Assembly: GCA_040274725.1 (NCBI GenBank)
Contig: JBEMAQ010000010.1
Span: 1 to 64,000 of the forward strand
Source of the DNA: Solibacillus sp040274725
Lineage (GTDB): Bacteria > Bacillota > Bacilli > Bacillales_A > Planococcaceae
Length of the DNA: 64,000 nt
Direction: 5' to 3'
The notes under the pieces are model-generated. The model did not search any database. It had not been told where the DNA came from and saw only the letters and a program-made list of their open reading frames with translations. Made by a program: the position numbers and the translations under genes. The first letter of the stretch is position 1, and each line of letters begins with the position of its first letter. Shown here in pieces: positions 24,385 through 33,360 of this stretch.

Positions 24385-25422
24385 ATGAAAACAATCAACA
24401 AATTTTGGCTGCTAGCAGTATTAGCCATCATCACAGCGGTATTAGCTGCTTGCGGTAATGATAAAGCAGAGGACGTGGCAACAGATGCAGGTGCCACAGA
24501 GACGACAGAAGCAACAGAAGTACGCATCGGCTACTTCCCAAATATGACGCATATCGCAACAATTGTGGCACTTGAAAAAGGTTATTACGCGGAGCAATTA
24601 GGTGACACGGTAACGGTAACGACACGTACATTCAGTGATGGCTCAGGCTTTATGGAAGGTATGTCAACAGATGCCATTGATTTAGGTACAGTCGGTCCAA
24701 CACCAGCACTGAACAACTATATTAAAAATCCACAGCACGAAATTATCGCAGGTGCGGTAAATGGTGGCGCAGTTTTAGTCGTACGTGCAGATTCAGGCAT
24801 TGAAACAGTGGCAGATTTAGCAGGAAAAACAGTCGCAATCCCAACATTCGGTAGTACACAGGATATCGGCTTAATGAAAGCATTACAAGACGCGGGCTTA
24901 AAGGTGAAAACAAGCGGTGGCGATGTTAACACAGTTAAACAAGCACCAGCAGATACAGCAGCACTTTTCATCCAAGGTCAAATTGACGCAGCCGCAACAC
25001 AAGAGCCATGGGGCGTAAACATCGAAACAAACGCGGGCGCGAAACTGCTACTCGGTCCAGATGAGTTTGCATGGGGTAACGAATCAACAAACACTGTATT
25101 AGTTGCAACAAAAGACTTCACTTCTGCGAACCCAGAAACAACAAAAGCTGTATTAAAGGCACACACAGCAGCCATTGATTTCATTAATGCGAACCCAGCA
25201 GAAGCAATTCAATTATTTTTAGATCACGTAAAAGAAATTACAGGTAAAGAATTATCAAAAGAAGAGGTGGAAAAAGCGTTTGAGCGCCTAACACCAACAA
25301 CAGCAGTAAACGAAGAGGTATTAAAAGAAATGGCGACTATCTCAAAAGGCGCGGGCTATATTAATTCGGACGATATTGCAGGGTTAGTAAACTTAAGCTA
25401 TTTAGAGGAAGCGACGAAATAA
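24385..25422 (+). CDS. ABC transporter substrate-binding lipoprotein, SsuA/TauA/NMT1-like
   Basis: 345 residues. Signal MKTINKFWLLAVLAIITAVL with lipobox LAAC, T/E/A-rich linker, then the SsuA-like fold: VRIGYFPNMTHIATIVALEK, DAIDLGTVGPTPALNNYI, VADLAGKTVAIPTFGSTQDI, AAATQEPWGVN. AGGAGG is just upstream of the ATG. It captures the substrate (sulfonate- or nitrate-like molecules in this class) outside the membrane and hands it to the permease. Confidence 0.9.
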   Translation: MKTINKFWLLAVLAIITAVLAACGNDKAEDVATDAGATETTEATEVRIGYFPNMTHIATIVALEKGYYAEQLGDTVTVTTRTFSDGSGFMEGMSTDAIDLGTVGPTPALNNYIKNPQHEIIAGAVNGGAVLVVRADSGIETVADLAGKTVAIPTFGSTQDIGLMKALQDAGLKVKTSGGDVNTVKQAPADTAALFIQGQIDAAATQEPWGVNIETNAGAKLLLGPDEFAWGNESTNTVLVATKDFTSANPETTKAVLKAHTAAIDFINANPAEAIQLFLDHVKEITGKELSKEEVEKAFERLTPTTAVNEEVLKEMATISKGAGYINSDDIAGLVNLSYLEEATK

Positions 25423-25430
25423 TGAGGAAT

Positions 25431-25462
25431 GCGGAGACTCACACGGTCTCCGCGTTTTTTTT
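25431..25462 (+). terminator. Terminator of the ABC importer operon
   Basis: GCGGAGAC/GTCTCCGC, 7-base loop, followed after one G by eight Ts. Confidence 0.92.
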
Positions 25463-25577
25463 GATCGTAGCGTCCTACGAAATATACCTTATTGCTCTAG
25501 AGAAATTTCATTGTAACTATAACGGTTCGAAATATGCCCGCCTTTATTTTGTTAAATATTATAAAAAACACATAGTT

Positions 25578-25619
25578 AAAGCCGCAAGATGTCTATCCAA
25601 AAGCATTCTGCGGCTTTTT
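25578..25619 (+). terminator. Second hairpin, terminator-like
   Basis: AAAGCCGCA/TGCGGCTTT with a 22-base loop and TTTTTG. No gene is seen between it and the previous terminator. Confidence 0.6.
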
Positions 25620-25658
25620 GCGTAGGACCTACCGTTGATTTGGAGAGATTAAATCCCC

Positions 25659-26030
25659 CTAAAAACCTGTAACGCTATCAAAAGGCGTAGCTTGTTCGTT
25701 AATTAACACCTAAATTGTGTCAAATTGTGCATCGCCACGAGTTAGTTTATAGGCGTACTGTTGTAGCTCATCATTTTCTTGACTTGCATGCGCAAGCTTG
25801 ATGTTTAAGATGTTTTCGGCCACTTCAAGCTCGGCTGTAACCGTGCCTGTAGATTGAAAAACAATATAGGCGTGCTCTTTGCCCTCATTAATAAGTTGCA
25901 GTGTATATTCCTCGTTCATCACATCTTGTACTTTAGTAGGGACATTCTGAATTTCCTGAATGCTCAATTGTGATGACTGACAAGCTGCTAATAATACTAT
26001 GAAAGCCCTTACACAAAATCGTTTTTTCAA
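25659..26030 (-). pseudogene. Lipoprotein gene interrupted by an in-frame amber codon
   Basis: The first 106 codons (TTG start behind GGAGG) give a lipoprotein, KKRFCVRAFIVLLAACQSSQ (lipobox LAAC), then VQDVMNEEYTLQLINEGKEH and AYKLTRGDAQFDTI, stopping at TAG (25710-25712). In the same frame the next codons read VLINEQATPFDSVTGF and then a natural TAG at 25659. The sequence either side of the amber reads as one protein, so a single codon has mutated to a stop; the short form lacks 17 residues. Family not named with certainty. Confidence 0.65.
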
Positions 26031-26091
26031 TTGAATTTCCTCCTGTTATACCGCAAATAAACAGATTGAACCTTCCTGCATAAACACGAAA

Positions 26092-26253
26092 TCATTCATG
26101 ACACCAATCATATTTTTCGCGAGGAACTTCAAGTGTTTATCCATTTATGATGACGGTTTGATTATTCACTCACTCAATACACGCGGCTGATTCTCGGTAA
26201 TCCCAATAAATCGTTTTCGTTTTGCCGCTACGATTTAAAACTAATTGCATTAC
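26092..26253 (-). pseudogene. DUF5412 pseudogene fragment
   Basis: Reads QLVLNRSGKTKTIYWDYRES, AACIE-stop-VNNQTVIING, stop-TLEVPREKYDWCHE in one frame. It aligns with the intact DUF5412 protein at 17507-17899 (GKTKNIYWNYRESTANIEWL, TVVINGYTLEVPNERFDF); the W and Y codons there have become TGA and TAA here. The N-terminal half is absent. Confidence 0.75.
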
Positions 26254-26280
26254 CTAGTGTTTATCCATCTATAAGATTGT

Positions 26281-26817
26281 TCATTTCCCCTGTAAAATGC
26301 TCTCCAGCGCCTCCACACTGTCTACTACGACAACAAGCTGTGCGTCCTCTGCGGTCAAGAAGCCACTCGCTACCATTTGTGCAAACAGCTGTAAGAGCGC
26401 ATCATAATACCCGTCCACATTCAGCAAAATACACGGATTTTGATGCTGGCCAATTTTTGCCCACGAAATCACCTCGGCAATTTCCTCCAGTGTACCTGGA
26501 CCACCTGGTAGCGCTATGTATACATCCCCTAGTTCGATCATACGATTTTTACGCTCCGACATGGAATGAACGATTTCTAGATGCGTAATATGTGGATGCC
26601 CGAGCTCACGATCTGCTAAAAATGTAGGAATTACACCCACTGCCTGCCCGTTATGTAGTAATACCTCATCGGCGACAATGCCCATTAATCCTACTTTACC
26701 ACCACCATAAATAAGTGTATGTCCATTCGTCGCAATCCATGTTCCGAGCGCTTTGGCTGTCTCAGCAAAGCGCGGGTTATCGCCAGCATTTGCGCCACAG
26801 TATACCGTAATATTCAA
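26281..26817 (-). CDS. LOG-family (TIGR00730) nucleotide phosphoribohydrolase
   Basis: 178 residues with a Rossmann fold: ITVYCGANAG at the start, LIYGGGKVGLMG, SERKNRMIELGDVYIALPGG and the family signature PGGPGTLEE (PGGxGTxxE). LOG-family enzymes release the base from nucleoside 5'-monophosphates; in bacteria several were mislabelled lysine decarboxylases (B. subtilis YvdD). TTG start with GGAGG upstream. Stands alone. Confidence 0.92.
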   Translation of the reverse strand: MNITVYCGANAGDNPRFAETAKALGTWIATNGHTLIYGGGKVGLMGIVADEVLLHNGQAVGVIPTFLADRELGHPHITHLEIVHSMSERKNRMIELGDVYIALPGGPGTLEEIAEVISWAKIGQHQNPCILLNVDGYYDALLQLFAQMVASGFLTAEDAQLVVVVDSVEALESILQGK

Positions 26818-27006
26818 TTAAATTTCCTCCTTTTCCTTTATTATAAATAAAAACACATCTACCTTATCTATACTCACAATTCTAATGAAAATACCTCACT
26901 AAAATCCAAAAAAACTTCATTGGTACTGTGCACGGAGATACACTATAATGAATGTTAGATTTAGCAATTTTATACATAAATTCTACTCAGGAAGGATTGA
27001 ACAATT

Positions 27007-27219
27007 TTGGAAGAAGCAAAGCGCAGTAACGGTAATAAAGTAGCGATGGTCATTATTGGCTCGATTATTGGCGCATCGATTGTTTGTGTCATTGTGATTT
27101 TACTGTTTTTTGAAATGTATAACCCAGAAGACTACGGCCGTACAAATGGCGGGATCGATTATGAAAATACGGGCATTCCTGACGAGGCACAGGAGCAGTT
27201 AAAGAAAATCTCCAATTAA
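27007..27219 (+). CDS. Small single-span membrane protein, 70 aa
   Basis: TTG start with GGAAGGA about 11 bases upstream. A short charged N-terminus, a membrane helix (VAMVIIGSIIGASIVCVIVI) and a 30-residue tail (YNPEDYGRTNGGIDYENTGI). Unknown. Followed by a strong terminator. Confidence 0.6.
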   Translation: MEEAKRSNGNKVAMVIIGSIIGASIVCVIVILLFFEMYNPEDYGRTNGGIDYENTGIPDEAQEQLKKISN

Positions 27220-27280
27220 GCAAAGCGTATTCGCGCGCGAATGCCTAGACATAAAACGCTATACTTTCTGATACATTAAA

Positions 27281-27313
27281 AAAGAAGCAGCCAAGCGCGG
27301 CTGCTTCTTTTTA
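27281..27313. terminator. Convergent bidirectional terminator
   Basis: GAAGCAGCC/GGCTGCTTC, 6-base loop, with A and T runs on both sides; serves the plus-strand gene before it and the minus-strand gene after it. Confidence 0.88.
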
Positions 27314-27685
27314 CATCTCTATACGGTAACGCCAGTCTCCGTCTTTTACGTCTTCTACCTCAATATACGCCACACTTGCCTCCATGACATCATTCAAATT
27401 TAACTGATGACGCTTCGCAAATAAGCGCACTTCTTCTAGTAGCTCCGCATCACATGTTGTACGAAACTCTACACGGTCTTTCGGGCGACTCTTTTTATCA
27501 TATGTAATCACGCCTGTTGCAAGTAAATTCATATAGCCATTTTCAAGCAAATAGCCGACATGCGTGTGATTTGTCTGTGCAAGCTCCTTTAACTCCTCTA
27601 GAATCGCTCTGCTGACACGTGTTTTATAGCGACAGCGTGATTCGTCGGTTGTTTGCACTAACCGCCCATTCACTAATTTCCACAT
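27311..27685 (-). CDS. Protein with two ribbon-helix-helix-like segments, 124 aa
   Basis: Two similar blocks: RCRYKTRVSRAILEELKELA ... HVGYLLENGYMNLL and VEFRTTCDAELLEEVRLFAK ... NLNDVMEASVAYIE. Each looks like strand-helix-helix, so the protein may be a single-chain RHH-type DNA-binding regulator. I recall close relatives in Bacillus annotated only as hypothetical. GGAGGTGAGG precedes the ATG at 27685. A terminator-like hairpin lies 8 bases upstream of that ribosome site. Confidence 0.65.
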   Translation of the reverse strand: MWKLVNGRLVQTTDESRCRYKTRVSRAILEELKELAQTNHTHVGYLLENGYMNLLATGVITYDKKSRPKDRVEFRTTCDAELLEEVRLFAKRHQLNLNDVMEASVAYIEVEDVKDGDWRYRIEM

Positions 27686-27712
27686 TTTCCTCACCTCCAG
27701 TAACAGAAAAAA

Positions 27713-27735
27713 CACTCCTTATGAGATAAGGAGTG
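27713..27735 (-). terminator. Intrinsic terminator in the leader of the RHH-like gene
   Basis: CACTCCTTA/TAAGGAGTG (9 bp), 5-base loop, six Ts on the minus strand, ending just before the GGAGGTGAGG of the next gene. No minus-strand gene lies upstream, so it may act as an attenuator. Confidence 0.7.
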
Positions 27736-28160
27736 GAATGGCGTAAAGCTACGGCTTATTGCCTATTCAATTGTATAATTCACCATAGTTTAACTTAATC
27801 AAACGGTATTGCCATAGTAAGCTTGGCTTTCGCCTAAGACAATGATAGAGCATTGAAAATAATACGTTTTTAAAATTAGCTGTGTATGCTATTGTGTATT
27901 GCATCGTGCATCTTCGAAAATCTTCGTTAAAGCATTTGAAAACTTACATGGTAGAACTGGTATTTCTCATTTGGAAACGCATACAACGAAGCTAGTAGAA
28001 ACCACAAACTTGTAAAAAACTCAAGTTGCATAAAACACTTCAAACTTTTATAACTCACCGTAGCTTTACTAGTAATAGTATACCCGAAAAAAATATGAAT
28101 AAACATTGCTTTTTATTTTTCTTTAACCATATATAATAAAGTTACGAAGGAGGGACGACC
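27736..28160. other. 425-base intergenic region without a gene
   Basis: No open frame with a ribosome site. On the minus strand small hairpins are possible (GGCGAAAGCC near 27822; GGCAATAAGCC near 27758), leading into the 27713 terminator; this could be a structured leader but matches no riboswitch class I know. On the plus side TTGCTT and TATATA/TATAAT near 28106 and 28130 may be the promoter of the next gene. Confidence 0.4.
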
Positions 28161-29537
28161 ATGCTAAAAATTAAAAAGATAGAATTTGATAAAACTACAT
28201 TTGATGTGACGATGAAACATCATGTGTTTTCTGTAGCGAGCGTGCACTTTACCAACGCCGAGCCGATTCATGGTGCGCTTCTTTACTGGCAGCAAAATTC
28301 GACACAGGACGATTATACAAAAGAAGACGATTTTAAATTTTACTATGAGATGGGGCAGCAACAGTTTTATGCCTCGGTGCAATTCCCGATTTCTGCGCAA
28401 TTGTCGCAGGAGCAGCGGAAAGAATTGGCGTTCATTTTATTAGAGGAGCGCGGCCATATCGGTTCCTATTCGGTCGAGTCCTCTAAGGCGATTTTAGACA
28501 AGTTGAACAGCAAAAAACAGCTGGCTTATTTCGTCTTTCCCAAGCAGTTTAGCGCAACTGACTTTTCCCCGTTTCTTACAGCAGAGCAGGATCAGGAGCT
28601 AAAAGCGCTTACGGATAAATATGAGCCGCAATTTATCCAGCTTTATTTACAATGGCGCAAGCAGGCAGCCGTGCTCCATCCGAATGACATTACGCCGTAC
28701 ATCCCGATGATTGGCCTTCCGTATTTATGCTATGTAAACCCGCATTTATCCGAGCTCTTTTTAATTGAGCATTTGCAGGAAATCGATTTCGGGGCACTTC
28801 AGCATAATTCTGCTATACTAAAGCATTTGTCGCCATCATTTAAACAGCATATGCTCGATACATTGCAAAAAAATAACGAGCCGCTTCTTGACGAGCTACA
28901 GTTAGATCCAGAAGGCTTCGTTGACACAACGTTTGATATTGATGTTGTAGACGAGACAGAAACAGAACTAGAACTAGAACAACAGCCACCATACACGCAT
29001 TTTGAATATGAGCGCTCGCTTTTCGAGTGGTCGGGTGCTGAGCATATGGTGAAGGGAATTCCGTCGTTTGCAAGCCAAATGTATGACGCACAGCAATTTA
29101 AAAAGCGTACGAATCAGCAGATGGATACATTAATGTACAGCTTTAGTCCCCAGCAAATTCGCTTATTTAGCGCAATTGCTGAGTTGCACTGGCTACATCG
29201 CTACCGTGAATTTATCAACTGGGATGCAGCCTCACGCTACAATGCGCATTTAACCGATGATTTTTTAACCGAGCTGGCGTCTTTTATCATTATTGAGCAG
29301 CTGGCACAGAACAAGTACTGTGAGGTGTCTGAAGCTTACTTAATCGAGTCGATGGCAAAATTTAAAGCCTATCACCCTGCCCCGCTCATTTTAAGTCATT
29401 TAACAGCGCATCTATTTAATTTATTTCATGAGGAATTACAGCTAAACTTAGATTTACTTTATGATTATTACGAATACATCGACCAGCACGATTTTGCCAT
29501 CATTTTTGATCTATTAAGCCCGGAACAAGCGCAATAA
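28161..29537 (+). CDS. Hypothetical cytoplasmic protein, 458 aa
   Basis: AAGGAGGGACG precedes the ATG. No signal peptide or membrane segment. Contains VLHPNDITPYIPMIGLPYLC and LHWLHRYREFINWDAASRYN; a run of acidic residues (DVVDETETELELEQQ) links an N-terminal and a C-terminal half. Its own promoter and terminator make it a monocistronic unit. No family recognised. Confidence 0.75.
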   Translation: MLKIKKIEFDKTTFDVTMKHHVFSVASVHFTNAEPIHGALLYWQQNSTQDDYTKEDDFKFYYEMGQQQFYASVQFPISAQLSQEQRKELAFILLEERGHIGSYSVESSKAILDKLNSKKQLAYFVFPKQFSATDFSPFLTAEQDQELKALTDKYEPQFIQLYLQWRKQAAVLHPNDITPYIPMIGLPYLCYVNPHLSELFLIEHLQEIDFGALQHNSAILKHLSPSFKQHMLDTLQKNNEPLLDELQLDPEGFVDTTFDIDVVDETETELELEQQPPYTHFEYERSLFEWSGAEHMVKGIPSFASQMYDAQQFKKRTNQQMDTLMYSFSPQQIRLFSAIAELHWLHRYREFINWDAASRYNAHLTDDFLTELASFIIIEQLAQNKYCEVSEAYLIESMAKFKAYHPAPLILSHLTAHLFNLFHEELQLNLDLLYDYYEYIDQHDFAIIFDLLSPEQAQ

Positions 29538-29554
29538 ACGTTCCTTTCCAACTT

Positions 29555-29593
29555 AAAAAGAGCCTGTACAATTTAATTGTACAGACTCTTTTT
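29555..29593. terminator. Bidirectional terminator
   Basis: AAAAAGAG-x-CTGTACAATT with matching AATTGTACAG-x-CTCTTTTT; lies between two convergent genes. Confidence 0.9.
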
Positions 29594-29598
29594 GCTGA

Positions 29599-31296
29599 TT
29601 ATTCTTGAATTTTCTTTTCAAAATCTGCAACGGATAATGGCTTACTGAAGAAATAGCCCTGCACGAACTCGCAGTTTTTCTCTTTGAGAATCGCTAGTTC
29701 CTCCTGCTTTTCTACACCCTCTGCCACGACATCTAAGTTGAGTGCGTGTGCGAGTGAAATAATCGCAGAAACCATCGCCTCACCCGAACTATCCTTCGTT
29801 AAATCCTGAATGAACGTACGGTCGATTTTTAGCGAGTTAACCGGGAATTCACGTAAATAGCTCAGTGAAGAATATCCTGTACCAAAATCGTCAATCGCGA
29901 TTGTAATGCCCATATCTTTTAGGGACTTAATTTTAACCGTTAATTCTTCATTATAATCAACCATACTCATCTCAGTAATTTCAAGCTCGAGCATCATTGG
30001 ACTAATGTTCGTTTCTTCAATAATCGACTTCACCTGCTCGACAAAATCCGGCTCTGCAATATGAATCGGCGAAATATTGACCGCAACACGGTAATTGACA
30101 CCGTACGTATCCGCCCATATTTTAATTTGCTTCGCAGCCGTGTGCAGTACCCAACGGCCAATCGCTGAAATTAATCCAACCTGTTCCGCAAAAGGAATGA
30201 ATTGATCTGGCGGCATATAGCCTAAATCTTCATCCGTCCAACGAATTAACGCCTCTGCCCCTTCAATTTCATTCGTTTGGATGTTTACTTTTGGCTGATA
30301 ATGCAGCTCAAATGAATCATTGCGTAGTGCTTTATGTAATTTTGTCTCAAGTAATAGCCAGCGGTCATTCGTACCGCGCATATTTTCTTTATAGACAACA
30401 TAATGATTGCCTTTTTTCTCTTTCGCTGTGTACATCGCGACATCCGCTGTTTTAAAGAGCTTTGTCACAGATTGCCCATGCTCAGGATAAATACTAACGC
30501 CTAAGCTAATGCTTGCAAAAAATTCATAGTCATAAAACGTAAAGCTTTCCCTAAAGACACCCATTACACGGTTTGCCATCTCATCGACTAACGTAACATC
30601 CTCTAATACATAAACAAACTCATCACCGTTCATGCGGTAAAATGACTCTACTTGAATATCAATCTCTGTTAAACGACGGGCAATTTCCTTTAAGAACAGG
30701 TCGCCTACTTTATGACCTAAGCCATCATTAATATTTTTAAAGCGATTGACATCGAAGAAAAACATCGCAAATTTTTCGCCTGAGCGCTCACGATTTTTAA
30801 TTTCGTTTTCGAGGCGCTTCGTTAAGCTACGACGATTTGGTAAGCCCGTTAAATCATCATGATACGCAATATGCGCAATTTTTTTTATATTTTTTTGTGC
30901 TGTAATATCTGTACGAATCGAAATATATTGATACGGTTTTCCTTGCTCATTAAAAAACGGTACAATGGTTGTTTTTACCCAGTAGAGGCTGCCGTCCTTC
31001 GCGCGGTTACATATTTCACCATTCCACGTCTGACCGTTGCCAATTGTACGCCACATTTCGCGGAAAAATGATTTTGGATGGTAACCAGAGTTTAAAATGC
31101 GGTGATCCTTACCGATTAATTCTGCGCGGCTATACTTGGAAATCTCACAAAAGTGATCATTCACAAGCGTAATGGCACCGCGCTGGTCTGTTACAGCTAA
31201 GATCGCTGTTTGGTCAAGGGCTGCTTTAATATCTTGCAGTTGCTGAACCGAGAAATCTAACGTTTCTAGAACTTGCGTGTGCTGGCTATCCTGCAT
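29599..31296 (-). CDS. PAS-GGDEF-EAL cyclic-di-GMP protein
   Basis: About 565 residues: PAS at 25-140 (ILAVTDQRGAITLVNDHFCE), GGDEF at 150-305 and EAL at 325-560. The GGDEF signature is degenerate, RMNGDEF, so cyclase activity is doubtful, while the EAL side is complete: EGAEALIRW, NISPIH, LELEITEM, IDDFGTGYSS, KIDRTFI and VAEGVE. It is most likely a phosphodiesterase lowering cyclic-di-GMP under PAS control. GGGGAG sits 7 bases before the ATG at 31296; two ATGs upstream are also in frame. The neighbour upstream is a chemotaxis receptor. Confidence 0.9.
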   Translation of the reverse strand: MQDSQHTQVLETLDFSVQQLQDIKAALDQTAILAVTDQRGAITLVNDHFCEISKYSRAELIGKDHRILNSGYHPKSFFREMWRTIGNGQTWNGEICNRAKDGSLYWVKTTIVPFFNEQGKPYQYISIRTDITAQKNIKKIAHIAYHDDLTGLPNRRSLTKRLENEIKNRERSGEKFAMFFFDVNRFKNINDGLGHKVGDLFLKEIARRLTEIDIQVESFYRMNGDEFVYVLEDVTLVDEMANRVMGVFRESFTFYDYEFFASISLGVSIYPEHGQSVTKLFKTADVAMYTAKEKKGNHYVVYKENMRGTNDRWLLLETKLHKALRNDSFELHYQPKVNIQTNEIEGAEALIRWTDEDLGYMPPDQFIPFAEQVGLISAIGRWVLHTAAKQIKIWADTYGVNYRVAVNISPIHIAEPDFVEQVKSIIEETNISPMMLELEITEMSMVDYNEELTVKIKSLKDMGITIAIDDFGTGYSSLSYLREFPVNSLKIDRTFIQDLTKDSSGEAMVSAIISLAHALNLDVVAEGVEKQEELAILKEKNCEFVQGYFFSKPLSVADFEKKIQE

Positions 31297-31442
31297 GTGC
31301 ATTCTCCCCATTCAAAGTATCTTCTACTTTTACATTATTTGTTTAAATTATACGTCTATTACTCTCTATAATTCAATAAATAATAAAATAATTAGAAAAC
31401 TAATTATTTAAAATTTGTTATTTTACATAAAATGAATTATCA

Positions 31443-32963
31443 TTACCGAGTTTTTAATAAAAGTGCGTTCATGTGATCGGTTAGCTCATTTAATTTCAAT
31501 ATTGCTTCATCTAACTCTTCAGCAGAGCGATACTGTTCTTTTGAGGCATCTGAAATAACGGTAATATTGTCCGTTGTATTTTTATTTGTCGAGCTAATTT
31601 CATGAAATAATGTAATGTTTTTATCTGTTTGTGCAACGAGTGATGTTGTGGACACTGTAATATGCTCCATTTCCTGCTCAAGCTGTGTAATCGTTTCGTA
31701 AATACGCTCAAACGCTTGTGCACTCGTGTGAATTGTTTCATTGCCACGATCAACTTCATCCATTCCATGCTGCATACGTGTGGCCACAAGTGTAATTTGC
31801 TGTTGAATCCCTTCTAGCACCGTATCCATTTGAGATACAGAATTTTGCGTACCTGTTGCCAGCTTACGAATTTCGTTTGCGACGACCGAGAATCCTTTGC
31901 CATATTCGCCCGCGCGTGCCGCTTCAATCGATGCATTAAGAGCGAGTAACTTTGTTTGCTCTGAAATATTATGAACGACTGTTAGGGAGGTTGAAATTTC
32001 AGCAGATTGATTGTCTAACCGTTCAATGAGATTTTTAATAGATGTAATCGTATCTGTAATGACACGCATTTGCATGACAACCTCATGAATTGATTTTTGC
32101 CCCTGTGCCGCTTCCTGTATACTTTGTTTCGCCTTTTCTGTCACATTTGCTGAACGCGCATGAATCATTGAAAATTGCTCTAGGCTCGCTTCTGTTTGCG
32201 TAACACTATTCGTAATGGCTAATGCCTCATCTGTCGCATTTTCCTTTAGTATATGAAGCGCTTCTAAAACATGTAAGCTCGCATTCGAAGTGATTTTTGA
32301 TCCATTTGCAATTTGCTCCGATAATAAACGCAGCTGCTGGCCCTCATATTTCACTTCTTTAGAAACTTCCTGTAATTGTTGCTCAATTTCAGCTGCTTCT
32401 TGTGATAGCTGTTGCTCACTTTTTTGCGTGCTACGAATAACAACACTCGTCGCGACCGCTGTCATAATTAAATACACCGCATGAATCATTAACAATGAAA
32501 AACTATACGATTCTGTACCGCAAATTAATTGAGGGAATAAAAAATAGCCTGCTAAATGATGAATAGCAAACAAGATCGTGCTCAGTAAAATATAAGCGAT
32601 ATTTTGGAAGCTCGCGATCATCGCCACGACCATAAAAATCGAAAAGTGATATTCTGTTAGGCCATCACCACCTGCAATAATGGACATACTTGAGAACGTC
32701 AAGGTAAGCGTAATCCATAAACCAACACGCGGATCCTCTTTTTTATAGGCGTAATAGCTTACCCCTAGTAAAATTATTGGAATGATGAATAAACTATTTA
32801 ACATATACGTTAAATTACCTGAGATACCTGTAATCCCCTGTAAAATTAAATAATCTTCTAAAAATGCCGTCGCTCTATGTAAAATATGCGTCGCTATTGA
32901 TAGGATTACCACAAAAGTAGTAAGCCCAAGCATTACCTTTGTTCTACCTTTTTCGTGTGTCAT
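31443..32963 (-). CDS. Methyl-accepting chemotaxis protein with six-helix membrane sensor
   Basis: 506 residues. Six membrane segments fill 1-185 (TTFVVILSIATHILHRATAF ... YLIMTAVATSVVIRS) with little extracellular loop, so sensing is probably within the membrane. No HAMP. The cytoplasmic part has the conserved hairpin tip EQTKLLALNASIEAARAGE-YGKGFSVVANEIRKLA that contacts CheA/CheW. GGGGGTG lies before the ATG. Independent from the 29599 gene (about 145 bases between). Confidence 0.9.
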   Translation of the reverse strand: MTHEKGRTKVMLGLTTFVVILSIATHILHRATAFLEDYLILQGITGISGNLTYMLNSLFIIPIILLGVSYYAYKKEDPRVGLWITLTLTFSSMSIIAGGDGLTEYHFSIFMVVAMIASFQNIAYILLSTILFAIHHLAGYFLFPQLICGTESYSFSLLMIHAVYLIMTAVATSVVIRSTQKSEQQLSQEAAEIEQQLQEVSKEVKYEGQQLRLLSEQIANGSKITSNASLHVLEALHILKENATDEALAITNSVTQTEASLEQFSMIHARSANVTEKAKQSIQEAAQGQKSIHEVVMQMRVITDTITSIKNLIERLDNQSAEISTSLTVVHNISEQTKLLALNASIEAARAGEYGKGFSVVANEIRKLATGTQNSVSQMDTVLEGIQQQITLVATRMQHGMDEVDRGNETIHTSAQAFERIYETITQLEQEMEHITVSTTSLVAQTDKNITLFHEISSTNKNTTDNITVISDASKEQYRSAEELDEAILKLNELTDHMNALLLKTR

Positions 32964-33136
32964 AAAAACACCCCCTGCTAAATGAATTGTTTTTTTGGAA
33001 ATTGTTTAATAATGGATTATGCTATAGAATTTTTATCAGAAAGTAAAGAAATTTGACTACATTTCAAAGAGTATTCAAAATTCAACACTAAAAACAAATC
33101 TTTATACCTATAAAATTACTCTCTATTATATATGAA

Positions 33137-33174
33137 AGCAGCCTCCCTTACATAAATTTGTAAGAAAGGCTGCT
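33137..33174 (-). terminator. Hairpin after the tandem small genes
   Basis: AGCAGCCT/AGGCTGCT with inner TTACA/TGTAA pairing, 15 bases after the stop at 33189. Confidence 0.65.
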
Positions 33175-33188
33175 AGAAGACGTCGCTA

Positions 33189-33356
33189 TTAAATTGCGTA
33201 TTCACGAATACCTCCGTCCTGGGTCGCTCGTTCGTTATAGGCGTCGAGCTGCTCCTCTGATAAATTTAAAATAAAGTAATAAAAGTTTACCGGCTCTAAC
33301 CCGTGCTGCTCACATGCTTGTTTGTAATATGCGTATCCTGTGCGGTAGTCATTCAT
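33189..33356 (-). CDS. Small paralogous protein, 55 aa (copy 2)
   Basis: MNDYRTGYAYYKQACEQHGL, EPVNFYYFILNLSEEQLDAY, NERATQDGGIREYAI. It aligns along its length with the 50-residue product encoded just upstream. AAGGGG precedes the ATG at 33356, four bases after the previous stop. Soluble, amphipathic; unknown function. Confidence 0.7.
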   Translation of the reverse strand: MNDYRTGYAYYKQACEQHGLEPVNFYYFILNLSEEQLDAYNERATQDGGIREYAI

Positions 33357-33360
33357 CGTA

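Noticed and set aside
25422..25625. Plus-strand frame of 67 codons after the ABC operon
   Set aside because: It runs through two terminator hairpins and has no ribosome site.
27736..28160. Possible c-di-GMP riboswitch before the RHH-like gene
   Set aside because: GAAA-capped stems are present but the conserved c-di-GMP-I core and tetraloop-receptor sequences are not.
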